A stretch of DNA of 64,000 bases from Pseudobutyrivibrio ruminis AD2017. GTDB taxonomy: Bacteria > Bacillota > Clostridia > Lachnospirales > Lachnospiraceae. Positions 38,251 to 48,610 of this stretch are shown piece after piece (within the stretch, counting starts at the first letter, position 1; each line of letters begins with the position of its first letter). The stretch spans positions 184,973 through 248,972 of the forward strand of contig NZ_AUJQ01000005.1 of the NCBI RefSeq assembly GCF_000424305.1, written 5' to 3'. The position numbers and the translations under genes are program-made. A model generated the notes under the pieces. It was not told the origin of the DNA. It searched no databases and was given only the letters and a program-made list of their open reading frames with translations.

Positions 38251-39624
38251 TTAATCTACAACGCGGTCTTCGATAGGAATGTATTTCTTATGTGGACATA
38301 CAGTCATATAGGCTGGTCTCATAATCTTACCCTTGTGGCAAACCTCTTCCATTCTATGTGCACTCCAGCCGGCGATACGTGCTATGGCAAATATTGGAGT
38401 GAATAACTCGCTTGGAATACCAAGCATCTGATAAACAAATCCTGAATAGAAATCCACGTTTGGTGAAACACCCTTATAAATCTTTCGCTCCTCAGCGATA
38501 ATCTTTGGTGCAAGCTTTGCGACTGTTTCGTAAAGGTTGTATTCCTTTTCCATACCCTTTTCAACAGCAAGCTTTTCCACGAAAGAGTGGAAGGTAAGAG
38601 CACGAGGATCTGATATAGAATAAATAGCATGTCCCATACCATAAATAAGGCCCTGTCTATCGAAGGCTTCTCCATGAAGTAGGGCGCGTAAATATTCGCT
38701 AACCTCTTCTTCATCATCCCAATCCTTTAAAACGGATTTCATTTCTTCGAACATCTTAACAACCTTAATATTTGCACCACCGTGCTTAGGGCCCTTAAGA
38801 GAACCTAATGCTGCAGCAATAGCAGCGTATGTATCTGTACCAGAAGATGAAACCAGGTGAGTGGTAAATGTAGAGTTGTTACCACCACCATGCTCCATAT
38901 GAAGGATTAAAGCTACATCTAAAAGCTTGGCTTCAAGTGGAGTAAATTTACTGTCTGGTCTTAAGCAATGTAATATGTTTTCTGCTGTAGAATAATCAGG
39001 TCTAGGTTGATGAATGATGAGCGATGCATCATTATAGTAATAATCGTAAGCAGCATAACTGTAAACTGAAAGCAGAGGGAAGCAGGCAATAAGCTGTAAG
39101 CACTGTCTAAGTACGTTTGGCTCAGATGTATCATCCGCTCTGTCATCATTGGAATATAGAGCAAGAACTGATCTTGCAAGAGAGTTCATCATATCCTTTG
39201 ATGGACTTTTCATAATCATATCTCTAACAAAGTTTGGTGGAAGAGAACGATAATTTGCTAAAAGAGTTTTGAATTCTTCAAGCTGTTCCGCAGTAGGAAG
39301 AGTTCCAAATAATAAAAGGTAAGTACACTCTTCGAAACCGAAGTGTTGTTCTAATGGAATGTTCTTAACTAAATCCTGAACATTGTAGCCTCTATAAAAA
39401 AGCTGACCATCGCAAGGCACTTCTTTGCCATCAACAAATTTCTTAGAATTAACTTCTGAAATTTCAGTGATACCAACAAGAACACCTTTACCATTTAAGT
39501 CACGCAAACCACGTTTTACGTCGTAGGTGGTATATAATTCGGGGTCTATATATGAGGATTTTTTAGAAAGCTCCGCAAGCTTTTCTAGCTCTGGAGTGAT
39601 TTCGCTGAAGTTTTCGATTGCCAT
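38251..39624 (-). CDS. gltA: Citrate synthase (type II-like)
   Basis: Condenses oxaloacetate and acetyl-CoA to citrate, 457 residues. Active-site segments are EHGGGNNSTFTTHLVSSSG, KHGGANIKVVKM (catalytic His), GMGHAIYSISDPRA (catalytic His) and NVDFYSGFVYQMLG (catalytic Asp). An N-terminal extension of ~50 residues makes it longer than most bacterial Si-type enzymes. AAGGAGG precedes the ATG (39631-39640 on the plus strand reads TTTCCTCCTT). It is divergent from pckA and convergent with gdhA, suggesting an incomplete TCA branch supplying 2-oxoglutarate for GdhA. Confidence 0.95.
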   Translation of the reverse strand: MAIENFSEITPELEKLAELSKKSSYIDPELYTTYDVKRGLRDLNGKGVLVGITEISEVNSKKFVDGKEVPCDGQLFYRGYNVQDLVKNIPLEQHFGFEECTYLLLFGTLPTAEQLEEFKTLLANYRSLPPNFVRDMIMKSPSKDMMNSLARSVLALYSNDDRADDTSEPNVLRQCLQLIACFPLLSVYSYAAYDYYYNDASLIIHQPRPDYSTAENILHCLRPDSKFTPLEAKLLDVALILHMEHGGGNNSTFTTHLVSSSGTDTYAAIAAALGSLKGPKHGGANIKVVKMFEEMKSVLKDWDDEEEVSEYLRALLHGEAFDRQGLIYGMGHAIYSISDPRALTFHSFVEKLAVEKGMEKEYNLYETVAKLAPKIIAEERKIYKGVSPNVDFYSGFVYQMLGIPSELFTPIFAIARIAGWSAHRMEEVCHKGKIMRPAYMTVCPHKKYIPIEDRVVD

Positions 39625-39745
39625 AACAAATTTCCTCCTTTAACACACTAAAGTGATTTAAAGTATGTTACCATAAACAGTGTAATTGCACAAGTTTTAT
39701 AGCTGATTATTGTATAAATGTGAAAACAATTTTTTGTTTAAACGA

Positions 39746-39774
39746 TTGACTTTAAAATGTCGAAAAATTAAAAT
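39746..39774 (+). promoter_or_regulatory. Promoter of pckA
   Basis: TTGACT (39746-39751), 17-bp spacer, TAAAAT (39769-39774), 85 bp before ATG 39860. It lies in the 235-bp divergent gap with the citrate synthase gene. Confidence 0.72.
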
Positions 39775-39859
39775 GATACTTAGCGAAAATTAGTTTATAC
39801 TACCAAATTTGGATTAGAGTGAACTAATAAATAAAAATAGAAAAGTGAGGTATGACAAG

Positions 39860-41473
39860 ATGGCTAATGTTGATTTAACTAAGTATGGCATCACAGGAAC
39901 AACTAGTATTGTGCATAATCCTTCATATGAGGATCTCTATAAGGCAGAGATGAATCCTTCATTAGAGGGTTATGAGAAAGGTAAAGAGACAGAGCTTGGT
40001 GCTGTTAATGTTATGACAGGTATCTATACAGGTCGTTCACCTAAGGACAAGTTTATCGTAGTAGATAAGAATTCTGAGAACACTGTATGGTGGACTTCTG
40101 AGGAGTATCCAAATGATAACCACAGAATGAGCGAAGAGACATGGGCAGCAGTTAAGGAAATCGCTAAGAAAGAGCTTTCAAATAAAGATCTTTATGTAGT
40201 AGATGCATTCTGCGGTGCTAACAAGGACAGCCGTATGGCAGTTCGTTTCATCGTTGAGGTTGCTTGGCAGGCTCACTTTGTATCAAATATGTTTATTAAG
40301 CCTACAGCAGAAGAGCTTGCAAACTTCGAGCCAGATTTCATAGTTTACAACGCTTCTAAGGCTAAGGTAGAAAACTACAAGGAGCTTGGTCTTAACTCTG
40401 AGACTTGCGTAGCTTTCAATATCACATCTCGCGAGCAGGTTATCATCAACACATGGTACGGCGGAGAGATGAAGAAGGGTATGTTCTCAATGATGAACTA
40501 CTTCCTTCCACTTAAGGGTATGGCTTCAATGCACTGCTCAGCTAACTGCGATATGGATGGAAAGCACACAGCAATCTTCTTTGGTCTTTCTGGAACAGGT
40601 AAGACTACACTTTCTACAGATCCAAAGCGTCGTCTTATCGGTGATGATGAGCACGGCTGGGATGATAACGGCGTATTCAACTTCGAAGGTGGTTGCTATG
40701 CAAAGGTTATCGGTCTTGATAAGGAATCTGAGCCAGATATCTACAATGCAATCAAGAGAGATGCTCTTCTTGAGAACGTAACAGTAGCTGCTGATGGCAA
40801 GATTGATTTTGATGACAAGAGCGTTACAGAGAACACTCGTGTATCTTATCCAATCGAGCACATCAACAACATTGCAGCTGAGGTAAATAAGGTTTCTGCT
40901 GGCCCTGACGCTGAAAACGTAATCTTCCTTTCAGCTGATGCATTTGGAGTACTTCCTCCAGTATCAATCCTTACACCAGAGCAGACAAAGTACTACTTCC
41001 TTTCTGGCTTCACAGCTAAGCTTGCTGGTACAGAAAGAGGTATCACAGAGCCTACACCTACATTCTCTGCTTGCTTCGGTCAGGCATTCCTTGAGCTTCA
41101 TCCTACAAAGTACGCTGAGGAGCTTGTTAAGAAGATGGAGAAGTCTGGAGCAAAGGCTTACCTTGTTAACACAGGATGGAACGGAACAGGAAAGAGAATC
41201 ACAATTAAGGATACAAGAGGTATCATCGATGCTATCCTTTCTGGTGATATCAAGAAGGCTCCAACAAAGACAATTCCTATGTTCAACTTTGAAGTTCCTA
41301 CAGAGCTTCCAGGAGTAGATCCTAAGATTCTTGATCCTAGAGATACATATGCTAACGCTTCTGAGTGGGAAGAGAAGGCTAAGGATCTTGCTGCTAGATT
41401 CAACAAGAACTTTGTTAAGTACACTACAAACGAAGCTGGTAAGGCACTTGTTTCTGCAGGTCCACAGTTATAA
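39860..41473 (+). CDS. pckA: Phosphoenolpyruvate carboxykinase (ATP)
   Basis: Interconverts oxaloacetate plus ATP and PEP plus CO2. In rumen-type fermenters it can run in the CO2-fixing direction. 537 residues. Motifs: [10 protein letters not shown], the PEPCK-specific P-loop [11 protein letters not shown] near 245, the metal-binding [10 protein letters not shown] near 265, NTRVSYPI and [17 protein letters not shown] at 39845-39850 serves as ribosome binding site, so ATG 39860 is chosen over the GTG within it. Strongly biased codons indicate high expression. Confidence 0.97.
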   Translation: MANVDLTKYGITGTTSIVHNPSYEDLYKAEMNPSLEGYEKGKETELGAVNVMTGIYTGRSPKDKFIVVDKNSENTVWWTSEEYPNDNHRMSEETWAAVKEIAKKELSNKDLYVVDAFCGANKDSRMAVRFIVEVAWQAHFVSNMFIKPTAEELANFEPDFIVYNASKAKVENYKELGLNSETCVAFNITSREQVIINTWYGGEMKKGMFSMMNYFLPLKGMASMHCSANCDMDGKHTAIFFGLSGTGKTTLSTDPKRRLIGDDEHGWDDNGVFNFEGGCYAKVIGLDKESEPDIYNAIKRDALLENVTVAADGKIDFDDKSVTENTRVSYPIEHINNIAAEVNKVSAGPDAENVIFLSADAFGVLPPVSILTPEQTKYYFLSGFTAKLAGTERGITEPTPTFSACFGQAFLELHPTKYAEELVKKMEKSGAKAYLVNTGWNGTGKRITIKDTRGIIDAILSGDIKKAPTKTIPMFNFEVPTELPGVDPKILDPRDTYANASEWEEKAKDLAARFNKNFVKYTTNEAGKALVSAGPQL

Positions 41474-41495
41474 TTTGTAATCTAATTAACGGTTT

Positions 41496-41530
41496 TAAAG
41501 CCCGAAGTGATAAAGACACTTTGGGCTTTA
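41496..41530 (+). terminator. Terminator after pckA
   Basis: TAAAGCCC / GGGCTTTA with an inner AGTG/CACT pairing, followed by TTTGG. Confidence 0.85.
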
Positions 41531-41574
41531 TTTGGTAAAAAATGGTTCTTTATTTTATCACAATTATGTAGTAG

Positions 41575-41836
41575 TATAATTGCAGGTAGTAAATATACCG
41601 AGTTTTGGCCTAACCTGGGATGTACGATTTAACTTATCCTTTTTGAACCTACATTTACTTTAAACGGAATGCCTATATTTCTAGTTGGCTGTCAGGCCTT
41701 CATTACGCAGAGGAAGACAAAAGATTAGTTGCGGCGATCCACCTAGCTAGAGCTAGGAGTCAATTGATAGGCCCGGCACCTCCGGGTTAGGTTTTGAATG
41801 AAATCTATAGGAAGCGCATTAAGCGCTTCTTTTTTT
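41575..41836 (+). ncRNA. ssrS: Probable 6S RNA (SsrS) gene with promoter and terminator
   Basis: The 435-bp gap between pckA and the YihY gene contains no ORF but carries a complete RNA-gene layout. A perfect TATAAT lies at 41575-41580, then a ~220-nt region, then a terminator GAAGCGC/GCGCTTC plus T7 (41811-41836). The RNA likely starts near 41587. CCTAACC near 41610 pairs with GGTTAGG near 41786 as a closing stem, there is a large open central region, and a CCTAGCT/AGCTAGG hairpin lies near 41740. This size and closing-stem/bubble layout fit clostridial 6S RNA, which binds sigma-A RNA polymerase in stationary phase. Identity rests on layout and recollection of Lachnospiraceae 6S sequences, not on a search. 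Confidence 0.65.
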
Positions 41837-41908
41837 GTTTAATAAAAACTAACCCTCTTTAAGTTGCCTTTCGAATTTGGTAGAATTAGAAACTGAGGAG
41901 ATTTTTTT

Positions 41909-42784
41909 ATGTGGACTTTTTTAGGTTATGGAAAAACTTATTTAGATAAATGCGGAAGAGATAACATCGGAGCTTACGCTGCACAGACTGCGTATTTTAT
42001 GATTATGTCAGCTATTCCTGTTATGATGCTTCTTGTTTGGGCGGCAGGCTATGTGCCATCCATAAATGAATACATGAATGAAATAATTTATGATGTTCTG
42101 CCAGATACTTTTTCGCCATACATAGCAAGATTTATGGGCCTTATTACACAGGCCTCAGTTGGAATGATTTCCATTTCTATTATCATGGCTATTTGGGCAT
42201 CTGGAAAAGCCTTCCAGAATCTTATGGTAGGCCTTAATCAGGTAAACAAAATCGAAGAAACCAGAAATTGGTTTTTAAGAAGATTCAAAGCAATTTTTTA
42301 CACGCTGATTTTGCTATCTGTTATCATTGTAATCATGCTGATGCTTGTATTTACCCAGAAGTTGCAGTACTATGCTAAAAACTATTATGGCTTTCTGGCC
42401 TATGTAGTTGGTATCAGACCATTATTTAGATGGCTGTTTGTATTCATATTTCTAGTTATCGTATTTACGTTTTTATTTACGGTGCTTCCTAACAAGCATC
42501 TTACATTTTTTAGTCAGCTTCCTGGTGGATTTATATGTGCCACTAGCTGGTATATTTTCAGTTTGATTCTTGCAATATGGGTAAAGATTTTTAATACATA
42601 TTCTATGTATGGTGCCTTTGCTACCATGATGATGTTTATGTTTTGGTTGTACTTTTGTATGTATTTCATGCTGATGGCAGCAGAAGCAAATGTCTTTTTT
42701 GCGGAAGCTTTTGGTCTTGCATGGAAGAAATTTATCGAAAGAATCAAACAGAAGCATCATATAAAGTGGACTGAAAATAATTAG
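41909..42784 (+). CDS. YihY/BrkB-family inner membrane protein
   Basis: A 291-residue membrane protein with about six helices. The family signature appears in GAYAAQTAYFMIMSAIPVMMLL near 20-42 and in the C-terminal GAFATMMMFMFWLYFCMYFMLMAAEANVFFAE. Formerly called ribonuclease BN, but that activity belongs to another gene; the true role is unknown. GAGGAG upstream of ATG 41909. A basic C-terminal tail (KKFIERIKQKHHIKW) faces the cytoplasm by inference. Confidence 0.92.
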   Translation: MWTFLGYGKTYLDKCGRDNIGAYAAQTAYFMIMSAIPVMMLLVWAAGYVPSINEYMNEIIYDVLPDTFSPYIARFMGLITQASVGMISISIIMAIWASGKAFQNLMVGLNQVNKIEETRNWFLRRFKAIFYTLILLSVIIVIMLMLVFTQKLQYYAKNYYGFLAYVVGIRPLFRWLFVFIFLVIVFTFLFTVLPNKHLTFFSQLPGGFICATSWYIFSLILAIWVKIFNTYSMYGAFATMMMFMFWLYFCMYFMLMAAEANVFFAEAFGLAWKKFIERIKQKHHIKWTENN

Positions 42785-42844
42785 CGTGATATACTAGTTT
42801 GAGCTGAAAAGCAATTAACAGGTTTATTATTAGAAAGAAGTTTT

Positions 42845-43876
42845 ATGTTAGTAAAAGATTTTGATTACGAGCTTCCTGAGGAGCTCATCGCTCAGGACCC
42901 TCTAGAAAAAAGAAGCAATTCAAGACTTATGGTTTTGGATAAGAATACAGGTGAGACAATTCATAAGCATTTCTATGATATTAAGGAATACCTTAAGCCA
43001 GGAGATTGTCTGGTTATCAATAACACAAAGGTTATCCCAGCAAGATTATACGGTGCCAGAGTTGGTACTGGTGGAAAAGTAGAAATTCTCCTATTAAGAA
43101 GAATCAGTGACAATCAGTGGGAATGTCTGGTTAAGCCAGGTAAGAAGGCTCGCCCAGGTATGGAAATCTCATTTGGTGATGGACTTTTAATGGGTAAAAT
43201 CGTCGATATTGTTGACGAAGGAAACAGAATTATAGAATTTAGCTATGATGGCATCTTTGAAGAGATTCTTGATAAGCTTGGAGAAATGCCACTTCCACCA
43301 TATATTACTCATAAGCTTCAAGATAGAGACAGATATCAGACTGTTTATGCAAAATATGATGGTTCAGCTGCAGCACCAACTGCTGGCTTACATTTTACAC
43401 CAGAGCTTCTTGAAGAAATTAAAGCTATGGGTGTCAGAATCGCAGAGGTTACTCTTCATGTAGGTCTTGGTACATTCAGACCTGTTAAGGAAGAGGAGGT
43501 TCTTGACCACCACATGCATGCAGAATATTACATTCTTAACCAGGAGGCCTGCGATATCATTAACGATACAAAGGCTAAGGGCGGAAGAGTTATTTCTGTT
43601 GGTACTACTAGTACTCGTACCTTGGAATCAGCTGCCGAAGCTGGCAAGCCACTTGTTCCAAAGAGCGGATGGACTCAGATTTTTATATACCCAGGCTATG
43701 AGTTTAAGGTTATTGATGGACTGATTACTAATTTCCATTTACCACAGTCTACATTGATTATGCTTGTATCAGCCCTTGCAGGTAGAGAACATGTTCTTGC
43801 TGCCTATGAAGAGGCTGTTAAAGAAAGATACAGATTCTTCTCCTTTGGAGATGCAATGTTGATTACAGAATTATAG
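42845..43876 (+). CDS. queA: S-adenosylmethionine:tRNA ribosyltransferase-isomerase
   Basis: Transfers and isomerises the ribosyl group of SAM onto 7-aminomethyl-7-deazaguanine in tRNA to form epoxyqueuosine, 343 residues. Motifs: [54 protein letters not shown] and [21 protein letters not shown]. No tgt or other queuosine gene is adjacent. It starts 60 bp after the YihY gene, and pheS begins 22 bp downstream. Confidence 0.97.
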   Translation: MLVKDFDYELPEELIAQDPLEKRSNSRLMVLDKNTGETIHKHFYDIKEYLKPGDCLVINNTKVIPARLYGARVGTGGKVEILLLRRISDNQWECLVKPGKKARPGMEISFGDGLLMGKIVDIVDEGNRIIEFSYDGIFEEILDKLGEMPLPPYITHKLQDRDRYQTVYAKYDGSAAAPTAGLHFTPELLEEIKAMGVRIAEVTLHVGLGTFRPVKEEEVLDHHMHAEYYILNQEACDIINDTKAKGGRVISVGTTSTRTLESAAEAGKPLVPKSGWTQIFIYPGYEFKVIDGLITNFHLPQSTLIMLVSALAGREHVLAAYEEAVKERYRFFSFGDAMLITEL

Positions 43877-43898
43877 ATTTATGTTTAGGGAGGAAGCC

Positions 43899-44954
43899 AT
43901 GTTAGATATTATATCTGAATTGAGCACTAAGTTTGAGGCAGAGCTTCAGAATATCAAGAATTCTGAAGAACTTGAAAATATTCGTGTTTCATACTTAGGT
44001 AAGAAGGGCAGTGTTACAGCTGCTATGAAGGAAATGGGCAAGCTTTCTGCAGAAGAAAAGAAAGAGTTTGGCCAGAAGATTAACGTTCTTAAAAACACAG
44101 TTGCTGAAAAAATAGCTGAGAAGAAGGAAGAGATTGCTGCACTTGAGCTTCAGAAGGAAATTGATAAGGTTCCTGAATTTGATATTTCACTTCCAGAGCA
44201 TTTTGATCAGGGTAGCTTTCATCCAATCACACTTGTACAGCGTCAGTGCGAGACTATTTTTAAGTCTATGGGCTTTACAGTAGAGGATTATAGCGAGGTT
44301 GTTACTGATTACGAATGCTTCGAATCAGTTAACATCCCTAAATATCACCCTGCAAGAGATATGCAGGATACATATTATCTTGAAAATGGACAGCTTCTTA
44401 AGTCTCAGACTACAGCTGCTCAGAACGCTATTTACAAGAAATATCGTAAGCAGTTACTTGAAGATGGTACTCCAATTAAGGCTATCTTCCCAGGTCGTTG
44501 CTTCAGAAACGAAGCTACAGATGCTTGTCACGAGAACACATTCTTCCAGATGGAAGGTGTTATGGTAGGTAAGGATATTTCTATATCAAACCTTATCTAC
44601 TTCATGAAGACTATGCTTTCAGAAGTATTTAGAAGAGACATTAAGGTAAGACTTCGTCCAGGTTTCTTCCCATTCGTGGAGCCAGGCTTCGAGCTTGATA
44701 TCAACTGCCTTAACTGTGGCGGTAAGGGATGTCCTTCATGTAAGCACTCTGGATGGCTTGAGCTTTGCCCATGTGGAATGGTTCATCCTAAGGTTCTTGA
44801 AGAGGGCGGTATCGACCCTGACAAATATACAGGTTTTGCTTTCGGACTTGGTCTTACAAGACTTGCAATGATGAAATACGGAATAAAAGACATTCGTGAC
44901 CTGAACAGCGGAAATCTTTCAAGCCTTGCTCAGTTCACAGATGATGAACAATAA
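43899..44954 (+). CDS. pheS: Phenylalanyl-tRNA synthetase alpha subunit
   Basis: Catalytic subunit of the alpha2beta2 PheRS, 351 residues. The N-terminal coiled coil (to ~85) contacts tRNA. The class II motif 2 region is RCFRNEATDACHENTFFQMEG, and motif 3 is FAFGLGLTRLAMMKYGI. A Cys-rich insertion, CLNCGGKGCPSCKHSGWLEL...CPCG near 270-295, looks zinc-binding, as seen in some Firmicutes. AGGGAGGA before ATG 43899 rules out the in-frame ATG at 43881. No T-box leader is visible upstream. Confidence 0.97.
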   Translation: MLDIISELSTKFEAELQNIKNSEELENIRVSYLGKKGSVTAAMKEMGKLSAEEKKEFGQKINVLKNTVAEKIAEKKEEIAALELQKEIDKVPEFDISLPEHFDQGSFHPITLVQRQCETIFKSMGFTVEDYSEVVTDYECFESVNIPKYHPARDMQDTYYLENGQLLKSQTTAAQNAIYKKYRKQLLEDGTPIKAIFPGRCFRNEATDACHENTFFQMEGVMVGKDISISNLIYFMKTMLSEVFRRDIKVRLRPGFFPFVEPGFELDINCLNCGGKGCPSCKHSGWLELCPCGMVHPKVLEEGGIDPDKYTGFAFGLGLTRLAMMKYGIKDIRDLNSGNLSSLAQFTDDEQ

Positions 44955-44968
44955 GGGAGGACGCGGTA

Positions 44969-47329
44969 ATGTTTATTTCAATGAATTGGATCTCTGATTT
45001 CGTTGACCTTGAAGGTCTCGACAAGATGGAGCTTATAGCTAAGTTCTCTCTTGCAACAGCAGAGGTTGAAAACGATATTTTCCACAAAGGTGAGGATTTA
45101 TCTGGAGTAGTTGTTGCTGAAATCAAATCAGTAGAGGAACACCCAGAATCTAAGAAGCTTCATCTTTTAAAGGTAGACGCTGGCGATGGTAAGCTTACAG
45201 ATGTTGTCTGTGGTGCACCAAACGTTCGCGTTGGCATGAAGACAGCATTTGCTAAGGTAGGAGCACAGCTTGGTGATATCACAATCGCTCCAAGACCACT
45301 TGCTGGATATGATTCTTTTGGAATGTGCTGTTCTGAAAAGGAAATCGGAATTTCTGATAACAACGACGGTATCATGGACATCACTGAGGATGTAGCAAAT
45401 GGTACTGATATTAAGGATTTATACGAAATCGATGATATTATCTTCGAAGTAGATAACAAATCACTTACAAACCGTCCTGACCTTTGGGGACACTACGGAA
45501 TTGCTAGAGAGTTCGCTACAATCGCAAAGCGTCCTCTTAAGGAACTTCCTACACTTGATTTAAGCAAGTACGATAACCTTGAAAAGGTTGACCTTAAAAT
45601 CGAGGATGAGCTTTGCCAGAGATATTCATCTCTTAAGGTAGAGAACATCGAAAAGAATGTTGCACCAATGAATATGCGTATTCGTTTATTCTACTGCGGC
45701 ATGAGAGGAATCAACCTTCTTGCAGATTTAACAAACTACATCATGCTTGAAATGGGCCAGCCAATGCACGCATTCGATTCACGTAAGGCAGAAAAGATTC
45801 GTGTTAAGAGATTTGACAAGCCATTTACATTTACAACACTTGATGGAGTAGAGCGTAACATCGATGAGAACACACTTATGATTTGCAATGGCGATACACC
45901 AGTTGCTATCGCTGGTATCATGGGTGGTCTTGATTCAGAAATCGTTGAAGATACAACAACACTTACACTTGAGTCTGCTACATTTAATGCAGCTTCAATC
46001 AGAAAGAGCGCAGTTCGTCTTGCTCACAGAACAGATGCATCTGCTCGTTATGAAAAGAGTCTTGATCCAGAGATGACAACAGTTGCCATCGCTCGTTTCA
46101 TGAAGCTTTTAACAGAAATCGACCCAGGAGTTAAGGTTGTATCCGCACTTACTGATGATTATCCATTCCATTATCCACATGTTGCCCTTGATTTTGATAA
46201 GAACTTTGTGGATAAGTACACTGGAATTGAAATCACAAATGAGCACATTGTGGATACTCTTACAGCTTTAGGCTTTAAGGTAACACAGGATGGGGATAAC
46301 TTCCATGTAGATGTACCATCTTATCGTGCAACTAAGGATATCAGCCTTAAGGCAGATATCATCGAAGAAATCACACGTATCTATGGATATGATAACTTCG
46401 AACTTTCTACAACAAATGCACCTCTTTACCCAGTTCGTATGGCAGAGGATAAAAACGTAGAAGACAGAATTAAGGACATCCTTGTTAAGAGGTTCAGACT
46501 TCACGAGGTTCATTCTTACGTATGGCAGTATGCTGATGAATACAAGAAGCTTGGAATGGAAGTAGAGGAGAATGTTAAGCTTGCTAACTCTACAAACCCT
46601 AACATTGAAACACTTCGTCGTTCAATCATTCCTACACAGCTTTGCCAGGTTAACTACAACACAGGCTATGATACAGACTTTGGTATTTTCGAAGTTGGCC
46701 GTGTAGTTGAAGGTCTCAAGGAAGACGGTCTTTGTGATGAACACAAGAAGCTTTGCATCACTTTATTCTCAAAGACAAAGTCTCTTGAAGAGCTTTACTT
46801 TGAATTACGTGATATGCTTGCTGAGACAGTAGAAGATGTTAGACATAAGGCTCTTACATATAAGAAGCTTGAGGCAACACATTCATACGAGCATCCTAAG
46901 AACTTGAATGCACTTATTCTTGATGGCGTTCAGATTGGTAAGCTTGGTGTTGCACATCCACTTGTTTCTAAGAAGATTGATAAGAAGGCAGCTATTGTAT
47001 TTGCAGAAATCGACATTGAACTTCTTGCAAATATAGCTCAAAACAACATTTCTTATGTTGAACCTTCAAAATATCCTTCAATAGAAGTAGATTTATCATT
47101 TATAGCAGAGAAATTTTCAGAAATAAATGATACAATAAAAGAAACAGCAGGATCTATCCTGAAGAAGGTAGGGGTTGCCGATATTTATTCAGATGGTTCT
47201 GGCAAGTCAATTACAGTAAGACTTCTGTTTGGAGATGACGAACGTACACTTACTCATGATGAGGTTCAGGCAGTTGTTGATGAGATAATTGAAAAGCTGA
47301 AGAATAAAGGCATTAATCTTAAGGGTTAA
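44969..47329 (+). CDS. pheT: Phenylalanyl-tRNA synthetase beta subunit
   Basis: Second PheRS subunit, 786 residues. It has an EMAP/OB-type tRNA-binding domain (~40-150), B3/B4 editing domain (~205-370), B5 domain (~400-470), a class II-like core, and a C-terminal ferredoxin-fold anticodon-binding domain starting SKYPSIEVDLSFI near 695. GGGAGGA upstream of ATG 44969, 14 bp after pheS. Confidence 0.97.
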   Translation: MFISMNWISDFVDLEGLDKMELIAKFSLATAEVENDIFHKGEDLSGVVVAEIKSVEEHPESKKLHLLKVDAGDGKLTDVVCGAPNVRVGMKTAFAKVGAQLGDITIAPRPLAGYDSFGMCCSEKEIGISDNNDGIMDITEDVANGTDIKDLYEIDDIIFEVDNKSLTNRPDLWGHYGIAREFATIAKRPLKELPTLDLSKYDNLEKVDLKIEDELCQRYSSLKVENIEKNVAPMNMRIRLFYCGMRGINLLADLTNYIMLEMGQPMHAFDSRKAEKIRVKRFDKPFTFTTLDGVERNIDENTLMICNGDTPVAIAGIMGGLDSEIVEDTTTLTLESATFNAASIRKSAVRLAHRTDASARYEKSLDPEMTTVAIARFMKLLTEIDPGVKVVSALTDDYPFHYPHVALDFDKNFVDKYTGIEITNEHIVDTLTALGFKVTQDGDNFHVDVPSYRATKDISLKADIIEEITRIYGYDNFELSTTNAPLYPVRMAEDKNVEDRIKDILVKRFRLHEVHSYVWQYADEYKKLGMEVEENVKLANSTNPNIETLRRSIIPTQLCQVNYNTGYDTDFGIFEVGRVVEGLKEDGLCDEHKKLCITLFSKTKSLEELYFELRDMLAETVEDVRHKALTYKKLEATHSYEHPKNLNALILDGVQIGKLGVAHPLVSKKIDKKAAIVFAEIDIELLANIAQNNISYVEPSKYPSIEVDLSFIAEKFSEINDTIKETAGSILKKVGVADIYSDGSGKSITVRLLFGDDERTLTHDEVQAVVDEIIEKLKNKGINLKG

Positions 47330-47353
47330 TTTTTATTAGTGGGAGGCAAGAGA

Positions 47354-47701
47354 ATGGAAGAAAAGAGAAAACACAAAAGATTGGATATTGACGTAAAGGT
47401 CGAAATCGAAAGAATTGACGAAGACAACATCACTACTGTTAAATATATGGAAGTTGATGTAGTCAATATTTCAAAGACGGGTTTAGCTTTCAGAGTACCA
47501 AACGTAAAGTTTGATGTAGGCGCATGCTTTGATGCAAAGATTCAGATTTGGACTAAGGAGACAATCGATACTGTATTTAAGGTTGTCAGACTTAACGAAC
47601 TGGATAATGGCGTTACAGAGTACGGATGTATTTTTGTTGGGATGACAGATACAGACGCATTAAAGATTGAAATTTATCAGCTCTTTAATGATGCAGATTA
47701 G
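47354..47701 (+). CDS. PilZ domain protein (putative c-di-GMP receptor)
   Basis: A single-domain PilZ protein of 115 residues. Both c-di-GMP binding motifs are visible: RxxxR in EKRKHKRLD at the N terminus and (D/N)xSxxG as NISKTG near 41-46. GGGAGG at 47340-47346 lies before ATG 47354; the in-frame GTG at 47339 overlaps it and is rejected. It sits 24 bp after pheT and 24 bp before lgt. Together with the HD-GYP protein at 3840 it indicates c-di-GMP signalling. The effector partner is unknown. Confidence 0.87.
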   Translation: MEEKRKHKRLDIDVKVEIERIDEDNITTVKYMEVDVVNISKTGLAFRVPNVKFDVGACFDAKIQIWTKETIDTVFKVVRLNELDNGVTEYGCIFVGMTDTDALKIEIYQLFNDAD

Positions 47702-47725
47702 TTAATTGGTGGGAGAGTAATTATT

Positions 47726-48592
47726 GTGAATACTAGTATTATTTTCCCGAATTTGCATATTACACTTGATCATGTTGAAAAAGGATTCTATATTGGATCC
47801 TTTTTCATTGCATTTTATGGGGTAATAATTGCTATCGGGATGCTGATTGGCGTAAGCTTTATTCTTAAAGAAGCAAAAAGAGTAGGATTTAATGAGGACC
47901 AGTTTTTAGATATTTGTATTATAACGATTGTTGTAGGAGTGCTAGGGGCTAGAATATACTATGTTATTTTTGCCTGGGACTACTACAAGGATAATCCTTT
48001 AAGCGTATTAAACATAAGGCAAGGAGGACTAGCCATATATGGTGGCGTACTTTTTGGCATTGCTTGTGTTTATATTATTTCAAAGGTTAAGAAATTGGAC
48101 TTCCTCAAGGTTATGGACGTAGCTATGTTTGGCGTAATTATTGGTCAAATCTGTGGTAGATGGGGCAACTTCTTTAATCGCGAAGCCTTTGGACAATATA
48201 CAGATGGGCCATTCGCTATGCTAATTCCTTTAGATGCAGTTCGTTCACAATCAGATGTAACTACAGAAATGCTGACAAATATGGTAAATGTTGACGGTAT
48301 CAATTACATTTCTGTTCATCCAACATTTCTATACGAATCATTGTGGAATTTGGGATTGTTAATTTTCTTGATTTGCACTAGAAAGAATAAGAAGTTCGAT
48401 GGATATGTTTTCTTTACATATTTAATCGTATATGGAGCAGGACGTTTCTGGATAGAGGGACTTCGTACAGACCAACTTAAGTTCTGGGGTACACAGCTTC
48501 CTGTGTCACAGTTACTTGCAGCACTGTTGGTTGTACTTGGTAGCGGACTCTTTATTTATCATTTAAAGAGAAAACCACTCGTAAAAAGTTAA
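47726..48592 (+). CDS. lgt: Prolipoprotein diacylglyceryl transferase
   Basis: Transfers diacylglycerol from phosphatidylglycerol to the lipobox cysteine of prelipoproteins, 288 residues with about seven membrane helices. Signature GQICGRWGNFFNREAFG near 138-154 and HPTFLYESLWNLG near 193 are diagnostic. The start is GTG 47726 with GGGAGAG 10 nt upstream. It serves the several lipoproteins in this window. Followed by a terminator. Confidence 0.96.
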   Translation: MNTSIIFPNLHITLDHVEKGFYIGSFFIAFYGVIIAIGMLIGVSFILKEAKRVGFNEDQFLDICIITIVVGVLGARIYYVIFAWDYYKDNPLSVLNIRQGGLAIYGGVLFGIACVYIISKVKKLDFLKVMDVAMFGVIIGQICGRWGNFFNREAFGQYTDGPFAMLIPLDAVRSQSDVTTEMLTNMVNVDGINYISVHPTFLYESLWNLGLLIFLICTRKNKKFDGYVFFTYLIVYGAGRFWIEGLRTDQLKFWGTQLPVSQLLAALLVVLGSGLFIYHLKRKPLVKS

Positions 48593-48610
48593 AAATTTGT
48601 GTATTTTTTT

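Noticed and set aside
41640..41800. tmRNA, RNase P RNA or SRP RNA in the pckA-YihY gap
   Set aside because: No CCA end or Ala-tag reading frame, none of the conserved RNase P core segments and no SRP GGAA-tetraloop Alu/S-domain motifs; 6S RNA fits better.
43870..43899. T-box or attenuator upstream of pheST
   Set aside because: Only 22 bp separate queA and pheS, which is too short, and no hairpin with T tract is present.
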